DNA of 5,416 nt from an uncultured Flavobacteriaceae bacterium (GTDB lineage Bacteria > Bacteroidota > Bacteroidia > Flavobacteriales > Flavobacteriaceae): assembly GCA_938018045.1 (NCBI GenBank), contig CALIIP010000197.1:1-5416 (forward strand). Direction: 5' to 3'. Position 1 is the stretch's first letter. Each line of letters opens with the position of its first letter. Position numbers and translations under genes: made by a program. The notes beneath the pieces were generated by a model, which was not told the DNA's origin, did not search any database, and saw nothing but the letters and a program-made list of their open reading frames with translations. Below are positions 1 through 5,408 of this stretch, in pieces.

Positions 1-137
1 AAACAACAAACTTCATTTGGTGTAAAGAGCATTTGAAGTCATGTTTAGGAAACCGCCGAGTACGAGATCCGTACGCTCGGTGGTGTGAGAGGCGCACTCC
101 GCTCAAAGTTTACTTTGGGCGGAGCCGTCTACTCGAT
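1..137 (+). mobile_element. Group II intron, 3' end (5' part outside the window)
   Basis: This is the 3' terminal part of a group II intron ribozyme/retroelement. Domain V and domain VI fold cleanly (see the next entry), and the stretch ends in CTACTCGAT, a typical bacterial group II 3' end. Positions 10-15 and 34-39 (ACTTCA/TGAAGT) can pair and may be the base of domain IV. The reverse transcriptase/maturase usually encoded in domain IV is not in the window. The predicted 3' splice site is after T137, although T138 makes it ambiguous by one base. The following bases TAGCGGC match the box of the attC-like repeats. The intron lies on the strand opposite to every cassette gene. Its class is left open because only the 3' end is visible. 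Confidence 0.85.
52..137 (+). ncRNA. Group II intron domains V and VI
   Basis: Domain V is 52-84. The lower helix pairs 52-60 with 76-84, including a G55-T81 wobble. A two-base bulge, C74-G75, separates it from an upper helix, 61-64 with 70-73, closed by the loop AGATC. The catalytic triad would be C54-G55-C56, the CGC type known from the Oceanobacillus iheyensis intron, with the wobble at the usual middle position. A GTGTGAGAGG joiner follows. Domain VI has the stem CTCCGC (97-102) with GCGGAG (119-124), extended by 103-108 with 113-118 and closed by TTTA. A131 in CTAC is the likely branch-point adenosine, 7 nt from the predicted intron end, a normal distance. Pairings were assigned by eye. 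Confidence 0.87.
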
Positions 138-143
138 TAGCGG
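138..143 (-). repeat. attC-like box interrupted by the intron (remnant)
   Basis: The bases directly after the intron, TAGCGG, continue as TAGCGGCTGCC and then a T-run. The right-hand boxes of the two complete attC-like repeats read TTGTTAGC and are also followed by a short C/G-containing spacer and T-run. Joining a TTGT 5' exon to this 3' exon would rebuild the box TTGTTAGC. The rest of this repeat, including its hairpin, would lie left of the intron outside the window, so the call is an inference from six to eight matching bases plus position. Confidence 0.5.
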
Positions 144-629
144 CTGCCTTCTTTTTTTTCAAAATCGTAATCGTCATTTGTCGCTGAAAGGATTTTTTTT
201 TTAGCCGAAGTAAAACTTCAAAATAAAAACCTTTTGCTCTCTTGAAAAAATTAAATTCGCTTTTTGTAATCAACTGAAAATAAATTAAACTTTTGAATTG
301 CCTTTTTCGGAGAGTACTTTTTTCTCTGAGAAGGGAGCGTCAAATTGTTCTTTAAATTCAGTTTTTAGCTTTTGTAAATGTTTTGTTATAATCTTTGGTA
401 AAAGCCAAAAAAAATCGACTTTTTTAAATTCCGCTTTTCGAAATACCATTTCCGTGTTTGCCGAATTCTTTTTTCAAAACCGTTTTTGATATTCTTCTTT
501 AAAAAATTTCTTTGCCGAAATACAGATTTCCAATTTATGAAAACCTTTTTACATTTTTCTTTAAAAGATGAATTCCCGTTTTTAAAATTTTGCTTTTTAC
601 GAGCACTTTTTTCTTTTTCTTTGGTTGCC
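144..629. other. T-rich stretch without a supportable gene (gene-poor cassette)
   Basis: About 490 bases lie between the interrupted attC-like box and the first complete repeat. The plus strand is rich in T-runs. On the minus strand one frame stays open from about 613 to a stop at 386-388, lysine- and phenylalanine-rich, but has no ATG. An overlapping minus frame with an ATG (285-449) would give a 54-residue basic peptide, MVFRKAEFKK onward. A plus-strand frame of 63 codons (298-489) is phenylalanine/serine-rich, as expected for the antisense of A-rich DNA. None has a recognisable motif. It may be a non-coding cassette, a cassette with a decayed gene, or one encoding a small peptide. I see no tRNA, strong terminator or CRISPR repeat here. 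Confidence 0.6.
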
Positions 630-695
630 GCTAACGGTCTCGGCTAAACGCAGTATGGGCGCATAGCCCATATTGCCGTTTTAGCCATTGTTAGC
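630..695 (-). repeat. attC-like recombination site 1 (66 nt imperfect palindrome)
   Basis: In plus-strand order the parts are: box GCTAAC (630-635), six-base spacer GGTCTC, stem arm GGCTAAACG (642-650), CAG (651-653), TATGGGC (654-660), loop GCATA (661-665), GCCCATA (666-672), TTGC (673-676), return arm CGTTTTAGCC (677-686, one bulged T), spacer ATT, and box GTTAGC (690-695). The layout matches site 2 element for element with different stem sequences. It lies 8 nt beyond the stop codon of the nucleotidyltransferase gene, the normal place of attC at the 3' end of a cassette gene. Canonical attC boxes are RYYYAAC and GTTRRRY; these boxes fit only partly, hence attC-like. Confidence 0.75.
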
Positions 696-703
696 ACCAG
701 TTT

Positions 704-1474
704 TTATATTTCTTTTTTAATTTCTGTTTCCGCTGAATATGGCATATCATCATCTTCATATTCTTTGGTCTTTTCAACAACACTTTTCAAGCGATTTACT
801 TTAGTTACTTTGTAATCAGGTAGATTATACGTGGACAACCCACTTACAACTGAATAAAAATAGTCTTTCAGATTGTAGCAATAGAAGTACCACCTATCAA
901 TGATAAATCTCTCTAATTCATATGAACTATACACCTTGCCGTTATTTACATTCCAATACTTCATCAATAAAATTAAATCCCGAATTAGATAATTGTTATT
1001 TCGATGTTTCGACTCTAAATCTGACTTTATACCGTTTGGGTCTGTTGAAATCCAATCAGAATATGATGAAGCAGGTGCTGGAATATAATATGTTCCCCAG
1101 CTAACGTAAGCAGGTGCGAGTTCAAATTTTATATGGCTTAACTCTAAAACAATTGTTGGTGAAGATTGATGGATTTCATTTCTTGAATAGTTACTCTCCG
1201 CAAAAGTCCTCAATCGAGTCATTAATGTTTGCGGTCTAAATGAACTTCCGTCATCAAATACAACCATATAATCGACATCAGAATTTGGGTCTTTACTTCT
1301 TCTCAAAATTGTCCGTCTATCGTAAGAGCCAAAAACAAATTCTGAGTGCAAATTATTAAAATGATTCCCAAGTTTAGTAGACAAAGAACCTATTGAAGTA
1401 TTAATTGTGGTCCTTTCCCAATCTGCAATTTTGATTGCTGTTACTGTACTTTGTAAATGTGTTAAAACTGACAT
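704..1474 (-). CDS. CBASS cGAS/DncV-like nucleotidyltransferase (CD-NTase)
   Basis: This 256-residue protein has the polymerase-beta-like fold signature of the CD-NTase/2'-5' OAS superfamily. The nucleotide-binding FGSY motif (Gly49-Ser50) is followed by Asp66-x-Asp68 in DPNSDVDYMVVF. Glu118 in KFELAPAY is the likely third metal-binding acid, a position more often Asp. Further on, a WISTDP motif, a helical LILLMKYWN segment and SSYELE are typical of the C-terminal half. Such enzymes join NTPs into cyclic or linear oligonucleotides when phage infection is sensed, and the product activates a neighbouring effector. The gene starts 24 bases after the stop of the four-TM gene, so the two form one operon. 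At 256 residues it is shorter than many CD-NTases of about 300-400. Its stop codon lies within the conserved edge of attC-like site 1. The lack of a CCA-enzyme C-terminal architecture and the length argue against a tRNA nucleotidyltransferase or a small MNT antitoxin. The nucleotide product cannot be told from sequence. Confidence 0.87.
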   Translation of the reverse strand: MSVLTHLQSTVTAIKIADWERTTINTSIGSLSTKLGNHFNNLHSEFVFGSYDRRTILRRSKDPNSDVDYMVVFDDGSSFRPQTLMTRLRTFAESNYSRNEIHQSSPTIVLELSHIKFELAPAYVSWGTYYIPAPASSYSDWISTDPNGIKSDLESKHRNNNYLIRDLILLMKYWNVNNGKVYSSYELERFIIDRWYFYCYNLKDYFYSVVSGLSTYNLPDYKVTKVNRLKSVVEKTKEYEDDDMPYSAETEIKKEI

Positions 1475-1498
1475 ATTCTATTTGTTGTTCCAATTGAT

Positions 1499-2296
1499 TT
1501 AATACCCAAGAGATTTCTTTCTGTTCTGCCATTTAGCAGAAGTGGTTTCATTGATTTTATTAAAGACTTTCTCGTCTAAATTCATATTTGCCCATGCCTT
1601 GGTATTGTAATAATCCATGATTGGATTAAGCAATTTCCCTTGTGTTAATTCTAAATTATCATCGTCCTTTATCGAGAGTAACTCAGTTTTAAATCTTGTA
1701 TTTATTCCCCTTACTCTTGTGAAGTAAATTATTTGAATTATCACTTTGGATAAATAAGCAATTGGAATGCTTATCTCAAATAATAATCTTATGAAACTTG
1801 TACCTCCATTAGTGTAAATCGAGACTATGAATGGAATAGATAAAATCAATAATTTTACTGATGACTTTAAAAGCATTCCCTTCAAAACTTGTTGAGTGTG
1901 AAATGCACTTTCATATGTATTTAAAGCAAATTTTAGTATTCCATATTCTACGTCATCATTATTGTAATAATTTTGGGATTTTTCATCGGAATATTTTGTT
2001 CCGAATGAATTGTCTATTAAATCTTCTCTTTTTATTCTTTCAGCTTCATTAAAGAGTATTTTGCCAATGAGTTCAAATAATAAGAATAGAGTTACAAGCA
2101 CATAACTGGCAACTTTAAGGGATTCTTTAACTTTTTCAAAATCAATGCTATATCCTTCTAATTTATTGAAATCATATAAATCAATACACCAATTGGCAAA
2201 TATGAAAAGAGCGGCTATTATAGAACACCAAAAAGATAAATTTTCTATTTGATTAACTCTTTCATAAGTAGTTTTGAATGGGATGTATTTATTCAT
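1499..2296 (-). CDS. Four-transmembrane CBASS effector, S-4TM-like
   Basis: This is a 265-residue membrane protein if translation starts at the ATG at 2294-2296 (MNKYIPFKTT). The frame is open to an ATG at 2369-2371, but that codon lies in the hairpin loop of attC-like site 2 and would add 25 basic residues, so I prefer the inner start. Hydrophobic segments lie at about residues 21-40, 62-82, 146-162 and 170-192. This gives two membrane hairpins, separated by a polar region of about 60 residues (IKREDLIDNSFGTKY...), and a polar C-terminal tail of about 70 residues. This layout and its place just upstream of a CD-NTase fit the S-4TM (SMODS-associating 4TM) effectors, thought to damage the inner membrane and stop cell growth once they bind the nucleotide signal. 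Membership of that exact family is inferred from topology and context. The operon role is firmer than the family name. Confidence 0.72.
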   Translation of the reverse strand: MNKYIPFKTTYERVNQIENLSFWCSIIAALFIFANWCIDLYDFNKLEGYSIDFEKVKESLKVASYVLVTLFLLFELIGKILFNEAERIKREDLIDNSFGTKYSDEKSQNYYNNDDVEYGILKFALNTYESAFHTQQVLKGMLLKSSVKLLILSIPFIVSIYTNGGTSFIRLLFEISIPIAYLSKVIIQIIYFTRVRGINTRFKTELLSIKDDDNLELTQGKLLNPIMDYYNTKAWANMNLDEKVFNKINETTSAKWQNRKKSLGY

Positions 2297-2336
2297 AAGT
2301 TTTAGGAGTGAGTTTTTTGTTTTTTTTCTAATTGGT

Positions 2337-2401
2337 GCTAACGGTTTTGTATACACGCAGGTGGGGCGCATAGCCCCACTTGCCGTGTATACTTTGTTAG
2401 C
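2337..2401 (-). repeat. attC-like recombination site 2 (65 nt imperfect palindrome)
   Basis: In plus-strand order: box GCTAAC (2337-2342), spacer GGTTTT, arm GTATACACG (2349-2357), CAG (2358-2360), GTGGGGC (2361-2367), loop GCATA (2368-2372), GCCCCAC (2373-2379), TTGC (2380-2383), return arm CGTGTATAC (2384-2392), spacer TTT, and box GTTAGC (2396-2401). All 16 pairs of the two stem arms are Watson-Crick. Compared with site 1, the boxes, the CAG/TTGC internal loop, the terminal loop and the spacer lengths are the same, while the outer arm and part of the inner arm changed with compensating changes on the other side. It lies 8 nt beyond the stop of the 216-residue lipoprotein gene. Confidence 0.8.
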
Positions 2402-2409
2402 AACAGTTT

Positions 2410-3060
2410 TTACTCTATTACATAAAATGAGTATTGCCCATATTCATCATAAATATCTTTAGTAGTTGTTCTGATTAATGAATCTGCACTTTGAGAAATA
2501 AATTCATAATTATTGTTTTCTCCTCCATTAAGTAAGTATTCGATTGATTTAATTTCTTCCTTACAATCAGGTCTTGTACTTAATGATTCTGAATCTTCGG
2601 TTATCAAAGAAGATAATACTAACGTATATAATCCCTTTCCTTGAGGAACAAACCCAAAATCTACTTTGTACGTATCATCAACATAATCGTATTCAACTAA
2701 AAATGTTGAAGTCCCAATTAAAGGAATTAGATTTAAGTTACCTTGTTTCTCAATTATATCGAATTCTAAGTTTGCATTTTGAAAAGGATCGACACTAATT
2801 TTTTCAATAGTTAGTTCTGACCGAAAATCAAAATCTTTTAAAGTTATCGGTTCGCTATAATTCAATTCTTTAATTTCATTTGAAAAGTCACTACTTACCC
2901 AAATTGTATCACCAATTTTAAACGTATCAATTTGGGGAGTTAAATTAAATGGTATTTGAAATTTGTAATCTTTGATACAATCTTCATCTTTATTACAATT
3001 GCAATTAATTGTGATAAAGAAAGCACCAAGGAATAATAATGGTATTATAAAATTCTTCAT
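2410..3060 (-). CDS. Hypothetical lipoprotein, 216 residues
   Basis: The product begins MKNFIIPLLFLGAFFITINC, a short basic start and hydrophobic core ending at Cys20, with a second Cys at 22. The residue before Cys20 is Asn, which is unusual for a lipobox, so either Cys may be the lipidated one. The following NKDED resembles the acidic/Lys signal that sends Bacteroidota lipoproteins to the cell surface. The rest is rich in alternating hydrophobic and polar stretches (DTFKIGDTIWVSSDF, TFLVEYDYVDDTYKVDFGFVP), suggesting beta-sandwich structure. I recognise no named domain or catalytic motif, so no function is given. It lies 62 bases downstream of the metallopeptidase gene, but a strong terminator lies in that gap. 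It therefore needs read-through or its own promoter, which I could not identify. Its TAA stop lies in the conserved edge of attC-like site 2. Confidence 0.8.
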   Translation of the reverse strand: MKNFIIPLLFLGAFFITINCNCNKDEDCIKDYKFQIPFNLTPQIDTFKIGDTIWVSSDFSNEIKELNYSEPITLKDFDFRSELTIEKISVDPFQNANLEFDIIEKQGNLNLIPLIGTSTFLVEYDYVDDTYKVDFGFVPQGKGLYTLVLSSLITEDSESLSTRPDCKEEIKSIEYLLNGGENNNYEFISQSADSLIRTTTKDIYDEYGQYSFYVIE

Positions 3061-3079
3061 TTCATTTTATTTTCCAGTT

Positions 3080-3113
3080 AAAAAAAATCCAGAGAGGTGT
3101 TAAACTCTCTGGA
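3080..3113 (-). terminator. Intrinsic terminator of the metallopeptidase gene
   Basis: The inverted repeat TCCAGAGAG (3088-3096) and CTCTCTGGA (3105-3113) forms a 9-bp stem with an 8-base loop. Read on the minus strand, the stem is followed at once by eight T residues (plus-strand A-run 3080-3087). It begins 9 bases after the metallopeptidase stop codon. The plus-strand side lacks a T-run, so it acts on minus-strand transcripts. Confidence 0.9.
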
Positions 3114-3122
3114 AAATATCAT

Positions 3123-5213
3123 TTAAAATCCATAATCCGAAAATAAGGAATCAATATTTGCTGTTGTTATTCCAGAAGGAAGGATGCTTTTCAACTTTTC
3201 TCTATAAACTACTGGATTTATAGTAGAAGGGTCAAATTCATTAAATAAAGTATTATTGGAATAACCAGTTACTCCACCTCCGCTAGTATTACCATCATTG
3301 GTAACTAAACTATTTTCAGAACTTCCTGTAATGGCATTGGAATTATCATCTATTAAATCATGGAAAATGGCAACTGGGACATGTCCATTATCTAGTCTAT
3401 CTCTTTCAAGTAAATTAATCCACCTTCTTGAATTTATTAATGCAGGATTTGTTGTATTACTATGGTTCAATAAATATGTTCTATCTACATAAGTATCTCC
3501 AATATGTTCCGCCCAACTTTCTGCTATTTGGACTACCCCTGCATCTATCTCTGCTCCAGTTCCCCAACCGTCAGCCGCAATTTCCTGACTTCCTAAGGTT
3601 ACCCAAAACCCTGATCCTACTTTGATATACTGTGATGCATGAGCGATTTCGTGAAAAGCGAGCGCTTTTAATCTGTCTGACGTAGTAAAATTAGTTCCAA
3701 TCATTATGTCTGGAAGTGCTTTTTCAAATAATGCAGCACTTGCACCTGCCCCGATTGAAGCCATTATTTGGGTGGTAGGGTCTTCAAAAAAAGTAGAATT
3801 TAGTAGTCCATCCCCGATTAATATTCCAACTCCAGCTGCACCAATATAATGAGCCATTAATGCAAATCCAGAAGTTTGATTTCTTGCGATATAAATATCT
3901 AAATCTAGTAAAGGAGGTGCAATTCCATCAAGATATGCATTATCATAAAATTCATGTAACGAATTATTTACTGTAGCAGCAGCCCAATAACGATGATTTG
4001 TAGAAGAATTATCTAATACATCCATATAATTGACTTCAATGTTGTTGTAATATGGCCCCCAAATATTGCCTACATAATCTTTTACTACTCTCTTCCAAAG
4101 CCAAGCGGAGTTGAAATTTTTACCTTGAGTTCCTCTGATTGAGCCTCTAGAATTTGTAAACTTTACCCACATCCATGAATTACCATGAAATCTACTGTTT
4201 ATCTTCCAACACCCATTATCATCCGTCCACGTATTATAGTGGCCAGTAAACCATGCATCCCACATGATAACTTTGACTCTTCTTACTGGTTGCATACCCA
4301 ATTGAGTATCTTCTACATTTATGCAGCCACCTGGTTTTCTAATGTCTTTATAAACTTCACATCCACAATCATTTATTTCGTATAGTGAATTATTATTTGC
4401 TGCAATAATTACTGCTTCAACACATGCTAAATATTCTGCTAATGTATTTGAGTTTTCAAAACAATTAGCATCATAGAATGGGCAATCATTTGGATTTGGA
4501 AGCCAATCATCATTGCAATCTACTTCGCCTCCTAAACAACATGGAAAACTAGGACACCCAGGCTGACAATCACCTGAAAATCCATTTAATTCAGTTTCAT
4601 CATCAATATCATCAAATGGAGAAATATAAATATTTCCAGTCAGGCGAAAAGCTTCCGCTGTTAACATTGATTCGTATGGACTTACAAAAAGCTCTTGTAA
4701 AACTTCATAATTAACATTAGGGAAATTGAAATCGGATTTGACAGTAGAATACAAAACAGGGTATTCATCAGCTTCAAGTTCTTGATAATAATCACCCATC
4801 TGAGTGACTTCATGATCTATTGGGAAATCAAAGAAAAAAGCATCCGTTTGAAGTAATGTATCTAACTCTTCAAAATTAGAAGGTGTAAATTTGACTTGTA
4901 AATGTGTTGGAGTTACATTAGAAATAGTCGAACCTTTAATATTTTCAAAGGCTTGCTTCATATTAGCTAAAGCATATGGATTTTGTTTAACATTTCCAAG
5001 TTGAGTTTTGGAATATGCATCGGTTGTTCCACTTCCACCGTCACGTAAAGTAACTTCTTGGTCACCTACATTAAAAATTACTGGATGGCTTGATTTGATA
5101 ATTTCATTTGGTGCTTCTTCAATTTGGCTTGTAAGATTATCCTTTTTACAGGAATAAATTAGAGCGATAGAAGCTAAAATGAGGAAAAGGAATTTTAATT
5201 TTAGAATCTTCAT
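3123..5213 (-). CDS. Surface lipoprotein with HEIAH zinc-metallopeptidase motif
   Basis: This is a 696-residue protein starting at the ATG at 5211-5213 (MKILKLKFLF). The frame extends to a GTG at 5267, but that would put 18 basic residues before the signal peptide. Residues 1-22 are a lipoprotein signal ending in LIYSC (Cys22), and KKDN after the Cys fits surface export in Bacteroidota. Residues about 40-190 form a domain with PTHLQVKFTPS and FDFPIDHEV, a style I associate with Bacteroidota lipoproteins. Residues 216-335 hold twelve cysteines. Residues about 294-354 (GGCINVED..., VRRVKVIMWD, TDDNGCW) resemble a transthyretin-like carboxypeptidase-regulatory beta domain. His521-Glu522-x-x-His525 in ALAFHEIAHASQY is a zinc-peptidase core, and Glu565 or Glu569 in ESWAEHIG may be the third ligand. 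A glycine/alanine-rich hydrophobic stretch (about 449-493) precedes it. The substrate is unknown, and the peptidase call rests on the motif, not on a family match. Confidence 0.8.
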   Translation of the reverse strand: MKILKLKFLFLILASIALIYSCKKDNLTSQIEEAPNEIIKSSHPVIFNVGDQEVTLRDGGSGTTDAYSKTQLGNVKQNPYALANMKQAFENIKGSTISNVTPTHLQVKFTPSNFEELDTLLQTDAFFFDFPIDHEVTQMGDYYQELEADEYPVLYSTVKSDFNFPNVNYEVLQELFVSPYESMLTAEAFRLTGNIYISPFDDIDDETELNGFSGDCQPGCPSFPCCLGGEVDCNDDWLPNPNDCPFYDANCFENSNTLAEYLACVEAVIIAANNNSLYEINDCGCEVYKDIRKPGGCINVEDTQLGMQPVRRVKVIMWDAWFTGHYNTWTDDNGCWKINSRFHGNSWMWVKFTNSRGSIRGTQGKNFNSAWLWKRVVKDYVGNIWGPYYNNIEVNYMDVLDNSSTNHRYWAAATVNNSLHEFYDNAYLDGIAPPLLDLDIYIARNQTSGFALMAHYIGAAGVGILIGDGLLNSTFFEDPTTQIMASIGAGASAALFEKALPDIMIGTNFTTSDRLKALAFHEIAHASQYIKVGSGFWVTLGSQEIAADGWGTGAEIDAGVVQIAESWAEHIGDTYVDRTYLLNHSNTTNPALINSRRWINLLERDRLDNGHVPVAIFHDLIDDNSNAITGSSENSLVTNDGNTSGGGVTGYSNNTLFNEFDPSTINPVVYREKLKSILPSGITTANIDSLFSDYGF

Positions 5214-5235
5214 ATTTAAGAAATTAAGAGATGAA

Positions 5236-5258
5236 CGTTTGAATTTTTTGTTCAAACG
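5236..5258 (-). repeat. Perfect inverted repeat in the metallopeptidase leader
   Basis: CGTTTGAA (5236-5243) and TTCAAACG (5251-5258) form an 8-bp palindrome around a 7-base spacer, 22 bases before the metallopeptidase ATG. On the minus strand the loop is A-rich and no T-run follows the second arm, so it is not a typical terminator. It could be an operator or a leader hairpin affecting translation. The rest of the leader to the cassette edge (5259-5408) is AT-rich, and I see no clear Bacteroidota promoter (TTTG with TAnnTTTG) in it. Confidence 0.4.
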
Positions 5259-5408
5259 GTTTGGCACAATTGCCGATAGTATTTATTAAAAAAGAAAAAC
5301 AATTTTTCGACTTTGAACTTTCTCGAATTGAGGGATTTACCTTTTTTGTCAGGTACTTGTTTGATTGTTCTTTTGTCTTTGCGTTGTTTTTTTTCTTTTC
5401 AAATTGTT

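Larger units (their letters stand above)
635..2341 (-). mobile_element. Integron-like gene cassette carrying a two-gene CBASS operon
   Basis: The boundaries assume the usual integron crossover (G^TT in the R' box, minus strand) at the GTTAGC boxes of sites 1 and 2. The unit is then about 1.7 kb, larger than a typical single-gene cassette, and holds two minus-strand genes followed by its own attC-like site. The first gene begins about 40 bases after the boundary, which leaves little room for a dedicated promoter, so transcription may come from upstream in the array. Excision and integration are inferred from structure only, as no integrase is in view. Confidence 0.6.

Noticed and set aside
298..489. 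A plus-strand 63-codon frame as a gene
   Set aside because: Its phenylalanine/serine-rich composition is what antisense of A-rich DNA gives. No signal, motif or start context supports it.
630..695. The palindromes as simple transcription terminators
   Set aside because: They lie just after stop codons, but the minus-strand arm is not followed at once by a T-run, and the conserved boxes and internal loop have no role in termination. A real terminator (3080-3113) looks quite different.
922..1104. Short plus-strand frames inside the four minus-strand genes (also near 1861, 2274, 2574, 3298, 3428 and 4185)
   Set aside because: They lie antisense to well-supported genes and show no independent motif or start signal.
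704..1474. An MNT/HEPN antitoxin or tRNA CCA-adding enzyme
   Set aside because: The protein is about twice MNT length, has CD-NTase-like C-terminal motifs and sits beside a membrane effector instead of a HEPN toxin. CCA enzymes are larger and chromosomally conserved.
2297..2371. An N-terminal extension of the four-TM protein starting at the ATG in the repeat loop
   Set aside because: It would be coded by the attC-like hairpin and box. An ATG at 2296 gives a start just before the hydrophobic region, as expected for the family. It is kept only as a finding.
3078..3122. A cassette boundary between the two lipoprotein genes
   Set aside because: The only palindrome there is a classic intrinsic terminator, and no GCTAAC/GTTAGC boxes are present.
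5214..5267. A longer start for the metallopeptidase lipoprotein
   Set aside because: The upstream codon is GTG, the added residues are basic and would precede a complete lipoprotein signal peptide, and the stretch contains a perfect palindrome typical of a leader.
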